Position numbers and translations under genes: made by a program | Notes under the pieces: model-generated | The model's input: only the letters and a program-made list of their open reading frames with translations | Databases searched by the model: none | What the model was told of the DNA's origin: nothing | Source of the DNA: Symsagittifera roscoffensis | Lineage: Eukaryota > Xenacoelomorpha > Acoela > Convolutidae | Length of the DNA: 64,000 bases | Assembly: GCF_963678635.1 (NCBI RefSeq) | Contig: NC_087062.1 | Coordinates: 97,391,705 to 97,455,704, forward strand | Direction of reading: 5' to 3' | Part shown: one piece after another, positions 43,601 through 55,958 of the stretch | How positions within the stretch are numbered: position 1 is the stretch's first letter | How the letters are laid out: each line of letters begins with the position of its first letter

Positions 43601-46116
43601 ATTCAGGATTATCTTACACATGTATATTTTAAAAGTATTTACATTTCAACACCTTCTTTTTCTAATTTTTTCCGAACAAAACACAAATCCATCTCCCTGC
43701 ACAGGACCTCAGGACTTGTTAGTAACACACTACGATTGTGAGGAAAATGAACAAAAAACGCTACACAAATATGCAATAAACCAAGTAACACAATGCGAAT
43801 CCGAACCACAAGCTATAGAAAAAACAAACATAGTAGCAAGGTTATACTCAAAAGCCCGAGCAACAACACTTAGAGGCTATAAGTTTACAATAACATTTTC
43901 CGAAAAGAAGATACACTGTTCACAAGTTTCAAATGAAAATAAAAACCGACTTGATCACGAATCATTCTACCAAAATAATATAGAAAGACTTTTACATCTA
44001 AGCCCCGAAGATTGTAAAAACGAACTACTCAGATTAAAAAATTGACAAAGAATAAAAAATCAAACGAAAAAATAGTAAACTATCAAGTCTTCGCAGACTC
44101 TGTACATCAAGCAGAACTTGAAAGATATCAAGGACATATTAACTTAGATAAAAAATATCCATACAACGGCGAACACGGACGACTAACTTATGACATCACT
44201 GCACGACAAACACTGGATACCACATATTGGAATAAACAATCCTTCAAACTGCAAAGCAGATACAAAAAATAAAGAATACCAAGAAATAATGTTTTTTGAC
44301 TGGAAAATACAACTCAAAAAAATACACGAGATTTAAAAGATAACACAAAAATTTAACAAGGCATCAGACTACCTTGAAAAAATGACCAAGCCTATTGTGA
44401 CACCACAACAAGAACACAAGCAACAATTGTTTGGTTTCCCGAAGACAATTGTAGAACATTTCAAGTAGCAAAAATCCACGCTCGAATGATTAAATGCCAT
44501 GAAAAATATTTCATTGAATCCATCCCATTTGACAATGTCAATCCACGTCAAATAAGAAGCCGCAATATTAAATTTAGGAAGATTCACAATATAGAAAAAA
44601 TATTAACACGTTTTCAAATCTACCATGAAACAGACTTTGCATGTAAACATCAAAATCCACTCCACAAAACACAATATTCCGAAACACTTGTCGAGTTAGA
44701 CGAAGGTTTCAATATGACCACTGGAAAACTAAAATACACCCCCCCATATAACACACCACCCTCTCAATGAAGGAACATCTTACATCCCAGTAAACTGCCT
44801 AAAAACACAGGAAATCTTGGTGGAAAAAAGAACCACGAGACACTGAAAGTACACGATTACAAGAATTATCACTAATGAATAATACATATTTTGGCGCAAT
44901 ACACTATGACATCCACTTAGATATGAAATTAGACTACACATTTAGTAGAATTTTTAAGAAATGTTACTTTATTATCCGGAAATAGATCAAACTTCCTATA
45001 TTATGAAGGAAATATATTATGGTTTTATACTTGCACCAAAAAAGTATCACCATTATATGTTTTTGAAGATAAACGTTGTTACAAATAAAGTTCATTTTGT
45101 TGATACACTTTCAAGACGAACATATTTTGGGATACCGCAGTACCATCTGTATCAGAAAACAGCCACAACGTCGTACAATTAAATCCCGACGAAGAAAAAT
45201 ACTATCTACTCACACCATATCTAACATTAATGCAACCACTGAAAAAGTTTTCACCTGAACGTATTCGAACTATTGCTCGAAATCCTAATATTGATCTACA
45301 ATCAATAGGAATCTACTCTAAATCAGATATACAACATCACATTCGTACACAACAATTTCAGAAACTACTTACACAAATGGACACCATACAACGACAATCA
45401 ATAGATCAAAACTTAAGAAATTTGCAGAAACCGCAGGATTTTCAGATATTTATATACAAGACTACAGCAGATATTTCAAAGATATTAAAGGTTACATATA
45501 TTTAAACGGTGAAAAATATAGACCAAAAGATATCTCACCAATAAATATTTTTAGTTTTGTAACCTTAAAAAACGAAATCCTTGCCTTTCTAGGATGGCCA
45601 TATTACATCTTAGAAAGATTGACTATCTTACACGCTATGTTTAACTTCATTGGATTTCTTTTCTCACTACTAAAAAGAATCTATAACACATGTGCAATAC
45701 ACACACAAGTAAACCGACAAGCAAGCGTAGCACGGATATTTTTTGCAGGATTTTTTGGAATGTTTTCATCATCAAAAAATAAAATCCTCTTAGACGCACA
45801 AATCAAAGAATACAATACAAAACTATCAACAAACCCGAACACATACGACGAATCAAACCATCATACAAATGCATTACCCACAGCACCACACTTACCAAAC
45901 CTCCATCTTAACCATCCATTATCATTAGACTCACGAAATTTTAGGAACTTAGCAATCGCAAACCCCCCAAACTTAAGACTAAGTCACGTACAAAGCCCTA
46001 TTCAACATATAGTAACACAACACCCCCAAAATGACGATACATGTGAACAAATTATAGAACAGCCCCATACCACCACCTTTCAATCTCAAAATAATCATTT
46101 TTTCAGCCCACGATGA
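43601..46116 (+). pseudogene. envelope-like protein of cassette copy 1, broken
   Basis: Successive open frames 43620-44045, 44042-44272, 44486-44770, 44961-45182, 45230-45505 and 45619-46116 follow one protein of the envelope position. It is Cys-containing, with a possible N-glycosylation site (NMT), and has a hydrophobic segment near its C-terminal part (TILHAMFNFIGFLFSLLKRI, about 45619-45680) that could span a membrane, followed by a tail rich in Pro, Asn and His. About 100 bp are deleted near 44965. Calling it an envelope glycoprotein rests on position, cysteines and the hydrophobic segment. Confidence 0.6.
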
Positions 46117-47470
46117 GCAGACAAATTGGATCACTCCACCGATCAAACTCCCAACCTGCCAACCTCCAAAATCCCATCCATATTATCCCACTTTTTGCTT
46201 TCCTGCCACCTGATTCACCACGAACTAATATATCATCAGGCCTGAATTCTGATACTAACTCAGATATCACAGTTTTTTAAACAATATCACAATTTAATTA
46301 TTCCGATGTAGAAACTACCGATGAATTTGCTGACTCCGAACCATCCCCTTCTACCCACACTCAAACCACCTCCTAAACCTTCTCAAAACCCCCTTTTCAA
46401 CCTATTCAACCTCAAAATCAACGTACATCTCCCTAAACTCCTTCTCAAGTAACCCCAACCTACTCCCCATTTTATAACGAACGATCTATCAACAACTCCC
46501 CAGATAATTTTCAAATTTCTAATGAAGTGGATAATTTTATAACATTACAACAACAGTTACTATCTCCCCACACTCTCACCATTTAGCAACTATCATCAAC
46601 GATCACATCATCAAATCCACCAACACCTACACCAATTTCAGATAAAACTCCATCACCCGCTCAATCATCCACATAAACAGAAACATCCACTAGTACTAAC
46701 CGAGCTTATAGAACCTTTAAACGAAAATTCCCAAATCACCCGTTCCCATCCAAACCCGGAACCGCCCGATAATATATAAACCACCCAGACCACACTAATA
46801 CTACGAATTATCTTCAAATAACCCTACCTTTATTTCCCCAGTATACACTAAATCAATCCGACCCTAAACTTGAACCACGTCACTTTAAAGATGAACATGT
46901 ATTAATACCCACACTTCATTGGACAGCTTATTGTAATTTTACTAAACCCCTTACGCTACCACTCTATAACACCACAAAAGATTATGAGAGAAATAAGGAC
47001 GAATTATTCAGATTAACCACAGCACTCACACCCCGACAATTTACATGCCTAGGATATAAAAAATTACTAAAAACATTCACTGCACCCCGAGCTAACGACT
47101 TTTAAATTGAATATTATGATCATAACATCATTAGATCTAATCAAGACCAATTTCTTGACGACGATCAGTTTGCAAACCCACAATAAACAGAAAAATTTTT
47201 CATTAAAACACCCTACTTATTCACACTTAACATCCTTGATAAAAAGCATGATCATATTATTTCAGAAGCATTATCAGATGTTCAAGCATACGAATCATTT
47301 CACGAAAAAATTTAAACTTTTTTACTAACCTTTCATTTTCTCACACCAAAAGAACGTGATTTGCACTGTTCACACAACATCATGTTACGAAATAAACAAA
47401 CGCACACTTACACTTATTATCGATTTAACCAAAATCATTTTCATTTACACACACCATCGCGACAACCCCA
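46117..47470 (+). pseudogene. third ORF of cassette copy 1, broken
   Basis: Starts MSRQIGSLHRSNSQPANLQN right at the end of the envelope-like frame, continues as a Ser/Thr/Pro-rich stretch, then a basic segment (NRAYRTFKRKFPNHP) and a more globular part (EPRHFKDEHVL.PTLHWTAY). Many stops. No family recognised. The equivalent in copy 2 is 51153-52494. Confidence 0.5.
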
Positions 47471-47498
47471 AATAACTTAAATGCAATACTCAAATAAC

Positions 47499-48250
47499 TT
47501 TTCAAAATTGCTAATCAACCACCACCAAACCAGCCCCCACGAACAACAACCCAAGAAAGTCCAATAACACCTACAACTACCAACAATCCCCCACTATCAA
47601 CACGAATTTCTTTTCAAGACAATCCATACACTTTTGAAGAACGACACGCACGATTATCTGAACCCTTATATCCAGTTCATCGCCAAGCACCTTTAAGTGA
47701 ATCAACATATAATTTATACCCCACCTTGCAACAAGACCTTAACCGAGTAAGACATACAAGCCAAAATCAAAATACTCTTGAAATAAATAGACAAATCATA
47801 CACCCAAGAAGAAATAGAAATTTTCAAACCCCCAGAACTCATTTTAACATACCCCAGTCGCCGACACCAACTACCTCAGAACTTTCAAGTAGTACACTAC
47901 TAGAAACTCCCACATTTTCTTCACAACAAAGCATCTCAAATATCCCATCAGATTATTTAGGTTCAACTCCAACATCAGAACAAATTCGAGAAAATCTTTT
48001 TAACCCCCAGATACCACCGAACGACCACCATATTGGTCAACACACTCATATACTCAATGTGAACCAAATTTAGTGAATGAACCAATAGATATCTCTTCTG
48101 ATACAACATTATCATCTCTACCAGAAACACCTTCACTTCCATCAACACCATCTTTAAGTCAAATCTCACCAACACTTTTCCCCCTCAAATTCCCCACCAA
48201 TCTTGACGCCAGATACCAAGAACAATCATCAACAAATACCGCCCACGTTT
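47499..48250 (+). pseudogene. Pro/Ser/Thr-rich N-terminal ORF of cassette copy 2
   Basis: Open frame 47726-48073 reads QQDLNRVRHTSQNQNTLEIN, then PSPTPTTSELSSSTLLETPT-like Ser/Thr-rich sequence. It continues in another frame to about 48250. Likely a mucin-like or disordered region; no domain recognised. Confidence 0.55.
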
Positions 48251-48540
48251 AGATTGGAATTTTTTCCTAGCACCTCCCCCACCATTTGGACAACATCAAG
48301 AAAGTAGCCGACTCCACAACTGGGCACTGAATAGATTACAGTACAGACAAGATACTCACAAAGATATTCAAGAACACAAAATTCAAATACTCCAATAGAA
48401 TAGTCTCCAATTAAAATTTGAAATCACAGTCAGACTTAATAATATTGTTCAACACCCTTTTACCCTAAGTCCACCAAATATAACAGCTCAATCTTTACCT
48501 CCCCCATTTATAACGACTGAAGCCATATATGAGCCACATG

Positions 48541-51152
48541 TATATTTTAAAAGTGTTTACATTTCAACACCTCCTTGTTCTAATTTTTTCCGAACAAAAC
48601 ACAAATCCATCTCCCCGCACAGGACCTCAGGATTTGTTAGTAACACACTACGATTGTGAGGAAAATGAAAAAAAAAACGCTACACAAATATGCAATAAAC
48701 CAAGTAACACAATGCGAATCCGAACCACAAGCTATAGAAACAACAATCATAGTAGCAACGTTATACTCAAAAGCCCGATCAACAACACTTACAGGCTATA
48801 AGTTTACAGCAACATTTTCCGAAAAGAAAGTACACTGTTCACAAGTTTCAAATGGAAATAAAAACCGACTTGATCACGAATCATTCTACCAACGTAATAT
48901 AAAAAGACTTTTACATCTAAGTCCCGGAGATTGTAAAAACAAACTACTCAGATTAAACTTGACAAAGAATAAAAAATCAAACAGAAAAATAGTAAACTTT
49001 CAATTCTTCGCAGACTCTGTACATCAAGCAGAACTTTAAAGATATCAAGGACATATTAAATTAGACGAAAAATATCCATACAACGGCGCACACGGACGAT
49101 TAACTTATGACATCCACGACAGACACTGGATACCAGATATTGGAATAAACAATCCTTCAAACTGCAAAGCAGATACAAAAAATAAAGGATACCAAGAAAT
49201 AATGTTTTTTGCCTGGAAAATACAACTCGAAAAAATACAACTCACACGAGATTTAAAAGATAACACAATAATTTATCGAGGCATCAGACTACCTTGCAAA
49301 AATGACCAAGGCTATTGTGACCCCACAACAAGAACACAAGCAACAGTTGTTTGGTTTCCCGAAGACAATTGTACAACATTTCAAGTAGCAAAAATCCACG
49401 CTCGAATAATTAAATGCCATGAAAAATATTTCATTGAATCATCCCATTTGACAATGTCAATCCGCGTCAAACAAGAAGCCGCAATATTAAATTTAGGAAG
49501 ACTCACAATATAGAAAAAATATTAACACGTTTTCAAATCTACCATGAAACAGAATTTGCATGTAAATATCAAAATCCACTCCACAAAACACAATATTCCG
49601 AAACACTTGTCGAGTTAGACGAAGGTTTCGATTTTACCACTGGAAAACTAAAATACACCCCCCATATAGCACACCACCCTCTCAATGAAGGAACATCTTA
49701 AATCCCAGTAAACCGCCTAAAAACACAGGAAATCTTGGTGGAAAAATAAAACCACGAGACACTGAAAGTACACGATTACAAGAATTATCACTAATGAATA
49801 ATACATATTTTGGCGCAATACACTATGACATCCACTTAGATATGAAATTAGACTACACATTTAGTAGAATTTTCAAGAAATGTCTTTTTCAGAATTAGAA
49901 ACACTACATCAACTATGTGAATTAGAAAGAACTCAGATTCTACAATCACTCGCACTAGCACTTCTAAAAATACCCTGCGCAGGATATTTATTATCCGGAA
50001 ATAGATCAAACTTCCTTGACTATGAAGGAAATATATTATGGTTTTATACTTGCACCAAAAAAGTATCACCATTATATGTTTTTGAAGATAAACGTTGTTA
50101 CAAAAAATCCCAATATTCTATAAAAATAAAGTTCATTTTGTTGATACACTTTCAAGACGAACATATTTTGGGATACCGCAGTACCATCTGTATCAAAAAA
50201 CAGCCACAACGTCGTACAATTAAATCCCGACGAAGAAAAATACTATCTACTCACACAATATCCAACATTAATGCAACCACTGAAAAAGTTTTCACCTGAA
50301 AGTATTCGAACTATTGCTCGAAATCCTAATATTGATCTACAATCAATAGGAATCTACTCTAAATCAGATATACAACATCACATTCGTACACAACAATTTC
50401 AGGTACTACTAACACAAATGGACACCATACAACGACAATCAATAGATCAAAACTTAAGAAAACTTGCAGAAACCGCAGGATTTTCAGACATTTATACACA
50501 AGACTACAGCAGATATTTTAAAGATATTAAAGGTTACATATATTTAAACGGTGAAAAATATAGACCAAAAGATATCTCACCAATAAATATTTTTAATTTT
50601 GTAACCTTAAAAAACGAAATCCTTGCCTTTCTAGGATGACCATATTACATCTTCGAAAGATTGACTATCTTACACGCTATGTTTAACTTCATTGGATTTG
50701 TTTTCTCACTACTAAAAGGAATCTATAACACATGTGCGATACACACACAAGTAAACCGACAAGCAAGCGTAGCACGCATATTTTTTGCAGGATTTTTTGG
50801 AATGTTTTCATCATCAAAAAATAAAATCCTCTTAGACGCACAAATCAAAGAATACAATACAAAACTATCAACAAACCCGAACACATACGACGAATGAAAC
50901 CATCACACAAATGCATTACTCACAGCACCACACTTACCAAACCTCTATCTTAACCATCCATTATCATTAGACTCACGAAATTTTAGGAACTTAGCAATCA
51001 CAAACCCCCCAAACTTAAGACTAAGTCACGTACAAAGCCCTATTCAACATATAGTAACACAACGCCCCCAAAATGACGATACATATGAACAAATTATAGA
51101 ACAGCCCCATACCACCACCTTTCAATCTCAAAAAAAATCATTTTTTCAGCCC
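48541..51152 (+). pseudogene. envelope-like protein of cassette copy 2, broken
   Basis: Open frames 48656-49039, 49202-49513, 49880-50299, 50271-50639 and 50661-50897 cover the same protein as copy 1. This copy retains SELETLHQLCELERTQILQS and a Cys-bearing segment (WFYTCTKK) that is cut in copy 1. The hydrophobic segment (TILHAMFNFIGFVFSLLKGI) begins at 50661, just after a TGA at 50638-50640. At least four disruptions remain, so no product can be made. Confidence 0.6.
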
Positions 51153-52494
51153 ACGATGAGCAGACAAATTGGATCACTCCACCGATCAAACTACCACCCT
51201 GCCAACCTCCAAAATCCCATCCATATTGTCCCACTTTTTGCTTTCCCGCCATCTGATTCACCACGAACTAATATATCATCAGGCATGAATTCTGATACTA
51301 ACTCAGATATCACAATTTTTTGAACAATATCACAATTTAATAATTCCGATGTAGAAACTCCCGATGAATTTGCAGACTCCGAATCATCTCCTTCTACCCA
51401 CACCCAAACCATCTCCTCAACCTTCTCAAAACCCCCTTTTTAACCTATTCAACCTCAAAATCAATGTACATCTCCCTAAATTCCTTCTCAAGTAACCCCA
51501 ACCTACTCCCCATTTTATAACGAACGATCTATCAACAACTCCCCAGATAATTTTCAAATTTCTAATGAATTGGATAATTTTATAACATTACAACAACAGT
51601 TACTATCTACCCACACTCTCACCATTCACCAACTATCGTCAACGATCACATCATCAAATCCACCAACACCTACACCAATTTCAGATAACACTCCATCACC
51701 CGCTCAATCATCCACATAAACAAAAACATCCACTAGTACTAACCGAGCTTATAGAACCTTTAAACGAAAATTCCCAAATCACCCGTTCCCATCCAAACCC
51801 GGAACCACCCGAGAATATATAAACCACCCAGACGACACAAATACTACGAATTATCTTCAAATAACCCTACCTTTATTTCCCCAATATACACTAAATCAAT
51901 CCGACCCTAAACCTGAACCACGTCACTTTATAGATGAACATGTATTAAAACCCACACTTCATTGGACAGCTTATTATAATTTTACTAAACCCTTACGCTA
52001 CCACTCTATAACACCACAAAAGATATTGAGAGAAATCAGGACGAATTATTCAGATTAACCACAGCACTCACACCCCGACTATTTACATACGTAAGATATA
52101 AAAAAATTCTTAAAAACATTCACTGCACCCCGAGCTAACGATTTTTTATAACATCATTAGATCTAGTCAAGACCAATTTTTTGACGACGATCAGTTTGCA
52201 AACACACAATTAACAGAAAAATTTTTCATTAAAACACCCTACTTATTCACACTTAACATACTTGATAAAAAGCATGATCACATTATTTCAGAAGCATATC
52301 AGATATTCAAGCATACGAATCATTTCACGAAAAATTTCAAACATTTTCACTAACCTTTCATTTTCTCACACCAAAAAAACGTGATTTGCACTGTTCACAC
52401 GACATCATGTTACGAACTAAACAAACGCACACCTACACTTATTATCGATTTATCCAAAATCATTTTCATTTACACACACCATCGCGACAGCCCC
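51153..52494 (+). pseudogene. third ORF of cassette copy 2, broken
   Basis: Equivalent of 46117-47470, starting MSRQIGSLHRSN, with stops near 51322, 51440 and 51716. It keeps the basic RAYRTFKRKFPNHP segment and the following PTLHWTAY region. Function unknown. Confidence 0.5.
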
Positions 52495-52955
52495 ACCACA
52501 GATTTCAGTTTATCAACTCTAAATAAACATCACCATTTTCCCTAAACTTCACGTATTGTATTAAAAATACTGCCCTTCAAGGCATCCTCCGGAATTACGA
52601 CCCGATCATCCAAATGTATATATTTTGTCCCCGCGCCAAGACTTTCAACGACGAAGAATACCGTCCCCTTATAGTCCCGCTTGAATATATTCAACCTATA
52701 GAAGTACCCATTTCAAAATTCATCCACAACAATAAATACAATCATCAAATTTACAATCTAATCCAGAACACAACTCATGAGTTTGCAGTAGGCACCGAAG
52801 AACTAAAAACCATAAAAGCGCTTCAATTGCTTTGGCCAATGCTGCAAACTAAAAATAACATACGCACAATAGCAAAACTACTAACTACATCAGATGCTAT
52901 TCCCTCAAGGCTTTCCCTCAAGGCTTTCCCTCAAGGCTTTTTCCCCGACGACTAA
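52495..52955 (+). pseudogene. element ORF after the cassettes
   Basis: An open frame at 52614-52955, extendable upstream in frame to about 52560 (LQGILRNYDPIIQ), encodes EEYRPLIVPLEYIQPIEVPI and VGTEELKTIKALQLLWPMLQ. It ends in a 13-bp triplication (CCCTCAAGGCTTT, 52904-52942) before the stop. It occurs once, outside the duplicated cassettes. No family recognised. Confidence 0.5.
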
Positions 52956-54543
52956 GGTAAGTATGCATTTAATATTTTACGACTAACTAATTTAAAATAA
53001 AAACTAACCATTCTTTATAATTAGTTTACATTTTCTTTAGTCTTCACCCATAATCACCTACAACAAGAAGAAAAAATAAATGAAAATACAGACTCTTTTT
53101 CAGAATAAACTCTGTTAAACCTATAGCACTAAATGTTGCAGTAAAATTCAATTCGAATGCAATAAATTCATTTATACATTATTTCCCTAATTGTAGTAAA
53201 ATTCAATACGATGATAATCAATTAACAATTTTCAATCCCCACAAAGCAGTAAAATTTAATTTTAAAGTAGTAAATTTATACAAGGAAATTCAGTACTAAC
53301 CTTTTATATATCTCCTGTTCACCCGCACAAGAATTCTATCCACAATCGCACAACTCGCCCACGACGAATTGTTTAAAACAATGAATTTTAAGTTATAAGT
53401 TTGCACTAACAACAACTCAAACAAGCGATAACAAGTTTCCAACTTTTCCTTTAACCCGGTTGGAATGGAATTATAGAATAATCAAATTAACCAATGCAGC
53501 TAACTAAACACCATAAACCACAAATTAACAGACAGCATGAATGAGAAAAGAACACCTACGGTACCCAAACCAGGTTAAACCAGCTTAAAACTGGATAGTT
53601 TATTCTTTTGAAGACTATTACCAAGTCTAAAAAAGAAATAATAAATCACCAAAAAGTCGCAAGACAACCCAAACAAAAAACAATTTGATTTTTGAGAAAA
53701 AGACTCAACCAAAGTAACAAAAGGAAAACTAGAAATAATACAACAAAAACGTTAGCACAAAACAGGACCCCTTAAAACACCAGCATGAAATCATACTCTC
53801 ACTCCTGGCCTAACCCACCAGAGAGGACGTCCTGAGCATGCTCTATAGCCGGCCTAACCCACCGTGCTACATCCACGCTTTGTGACCACATCATATTTTG
53901 TTAAGAGGTACTCAAGGGTGAGTAACTCTTAAAAATAACTGAACTAAAACTAAAACGCTTTTGCGAAAACATTTAACCAAAATCATAACTAAAAAATAGA
54001 ATTAACAAAATTTTATAAAAGGTAAATTATAATATCCAGTACATAGATCGCGAAGAAGCGCAAAGACGAGCATCCAAAGACTAGACGACACCATCACACT
54101 CAACCTACAGAATGGCTAAACACAACCGACATGCCGCTCACAATCACGAGTCAAAAAAGGATTTAGAGTACGACTTGACTTCGCAGAAAAGGACTTCATT
54201 GAATCAGACCAATGACCACCTCGATGTTCAAGTATACGTACAGATCCGAGTTACAAGGCATTCCCTCCAAACACGATCTTCACGCCATTCCCAGACAAGA
54301 GTGATACTCGATCAAGTTCTCCACCCAACCAGAACAAACAATCATAGGAAACCATTTTGAAATCAGATTGATTTCACCGGCAGTCGCAGCCATCGTCGAA
54401 CAAACAACTAACATCTTCCTATCGACGACTCCAGCTTCCTGGAGCTTTCTTCTCCAAGAACGAAACAAGAAATGATGCTGGCCAAATACCAACGACCATC
54501 ATGCATCCTTCATTACAGATAGAAGATAAAAGATTCGAAACTC
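52956..54543 (+). other. element 3' tail, mostly non-coding
   Basis: AT-rich sequence with three GTAAAATTCAAT-like units near 53140-53270 and two GGCCTAACCCACC units near 53810-53870. Open frames at 54112-54360 and an overlapping frame reading RLDFAEKDFIESDQ and TDPSYKAFPPNTIF could be a small accessory ORF, but neither is convincing. A purine-rich stretch, AGATAGAAGATAAAAG, directly before the LTR is a candidate polypurine tract. Confidence 0.5.
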
Positions 54544-54976
54544 TGTAAGCCCCGGATGGGTGGAACCAGATCTAAACTACATTTTATTATTGGTTATAAA
54601 TTGGATATTTTATCACTTTAAAATATTTAATATTAACCAATCATGATCCATCTAACTAACATCCCACTTATTTGTAAGTGCTAAAATTACTTGTAACTTC
54701 GGCACCAGAGATATTTGAATTTAACTTAGAAATTAGTTGCCTCTCCAAGAGACCTTCTAGCAATCGCAATAAGCCAGTATACTCTAGATCTATTGAGCCT
54801 AGCAGAGACTAGTTAAACACCCTGAGACTAGTAGATATAAGAGTAAGATTAGGATCGGTATTAGACTAAGAAGTTGCACGAATCTATCCGGCCGAAAATA
54901 AGATAGCGTGACGAGCAGACGGTGTACCCTATCCGAAATTATTCTATGAGTTAAACCTCGGTCATAATGCATTACA
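54544..54976 (+). mobile_element. candidate 3' long terminal repeat
   Basis: 433 bp running from TGTAAGCCCCGG to CATAATGCATTACA. The ends TGTAA/TTACA are inverted, as expected for an LTR. A TATAAA lies near 54596 and a purine tract precedes it. No second copy was found at the 5' end, so the call rests on position and termini only. Five bases after it the sequence is CTTGA. Confidence 0.5.
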
Positions 54977-55003
54977 CTTGACAGAAATTTTTATGATATA
55001 TTA

Positions 55004-55436
55004 GAACAAAAGCTCAAAATCGAAAACTAACATTTCATCCGTTAGAACATTTCTTTTCAATTTTTGTGCATCATATTGCAAGAAGTAGTTCGGCAAAACT
55101 GCTCCCAATCCCGCACAGTACTCATTTGCATTGTCATAGGTCATCGGTTCATGGGCTAGGTGAACCGCCTTGAACCCAAGTCGGTTCAGTTCGACTTGGC
55201 GCCATATCGATGCATCCAAACATGCACCTCTGAAATCGGCCAGGGAGCTGTCATTCGGGTCGCATCGGCATTGGAATCCTCCAATTACGGAGTCGTCGCA
55301 CTGTTGCGTCTTGTGACACGGGTTGTCGATATTCGGACACTGATTTCCGCCCGTCAGGGTAATGCGAGTAACCACGTGCCTTAAACAGTTAAGTTCACAA
55401 GGCTGGAACCATATTTGGGGAACCATAGTAAATATC
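55004..55436 (-). CDS. EGF-like plus C-type lectin N-terminal exon (secreted lectin gene)
   Basis: Minus-strand exon. The acceptor TTTTTTGCATTGTCAAG ends at 55437 and its first base completes the GA left by the upstream exon, a phase-2 match. It encodes PCELNCLRHV, an EGF-like unit (NIDNPCHKTQQC, IGGFQCRCDPN), and the start of a C-type lectin domain: GFKAVHLAHEPMTYDNANEYC and AGLGAVLPNYF. The frame is open until a stop at 55001-55003, and no clear donor is seen; the Gypsy LTR candidate ends only 27 bp from the stop. The gene either continues across the 30-kb insertion block or is truncated here. The terminal lectin exon at 23843-24117 is on the same strand, but both pieces contain the second helix, so they may be paralogues. 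Confidence 0.75.
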
Positions 55437-55958
55437 CTTGACAATGCAAAAAATTAGCCCAAGAAGTTTTTATCTTTTGAAACTAGCAAGCTGTAAAAAC
55501 AGTTAAGGTGGCTTTAAAGATAATCTCTTACTCGATATGATTATGTATTTGTGGAAACTTCCAAAATCAGTAAGGGTCGAGATCGAGCGATTCAATGACA
55601 TGATCGAAAAAATTGAAGTCGACCTAAATGGCTGCTGAAAATTGCTCACAGAAAATGGCTGAGAAGAAAACTTGGGGTTACTATTTGGGGTCTTACAGAC
55701 AGTTGCAGATTAATCTATTCGTTCGGCCGAAAATTTCCTTCTTTTTGTCACATTTTTACAATTTTTTGAAACAGCAAATAGTTCTGCAAACGATAAAAAA
55801 GCTCCACTTAGTGCCTCAAAATACATATATTTTTCTAAATTGAGACCTTCTATAAAAAGCAGTGAACAATTTGCCGCAAATAATTCATTCATGTATATCC
55901 ATTTTTGTATTCACTCAGATTAAAAACCACACAGACTTTTAGTAGATTTTGAACCTAC
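55437..55958 (-). other. intron of the secreted lectin gene
   Basis: 522 bp with donor GTAGGT and acceptor TTGTCAAG on the minus strand. Open frames on either strand here have no recognised content. Confidence 0.65.

Larger units (their letters stand above)
42921..47470 (+). repeat. env-position cassette, copy 1 (4550 bp)
   Basis: Begins TTTTCAAAATTGCCAATC and ends ACACCATCGCGACAACCCC. It matches 47499-52494 over its whole length in the same orientation. Compared with copy 2 it lacks about 390 bp near 43590-43620 and about 100 bp near 44965, and has its own stops and frameshifts. Confidence 0.9.
47499..52494 (+). repeat. env-position cassette, copy 2 (4996 bp)
   Basis: Direct, nearly head-to-tail repeat of 42921-47470, separated from it by about 28 bp. 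It is longer because it keeps the segments near 48150-48536 and 49870-49990 that copy 1 has lost. Differences between the copies are scattered substitutions and small indels, so the duplication is not very recent. Confidence 0.9.
35242..54976 (+). mobile_element. giant Ty3/Gypsy-type element (~19.7 kb), decayed, with duplicated env-position cassette
   Basis: Gene order on the plus strand is gag, Asn/Ser/Arg-rich segment, protease, reverse transcriptase, RNase H, integrase with GPY/F-type tail, then more than 10 kb of envelope-position sequence including two tandem copies of a 4.6-5.0-kb cassette, one more ORF, a non-coding tail and a candidate 3' LTR. RT before integrase is the Metaviridae order. 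Almost every reading frame is interrupted, so this copy is dead. No 5' LTR was found; the left end lies somewhere between the LINE (ending about 34951) and gag. Usual Gypsy elements are 5-10 kb, so the size is exceptional. The plus strand is A-rich and G-poor throughout. Confidence 0.85.
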
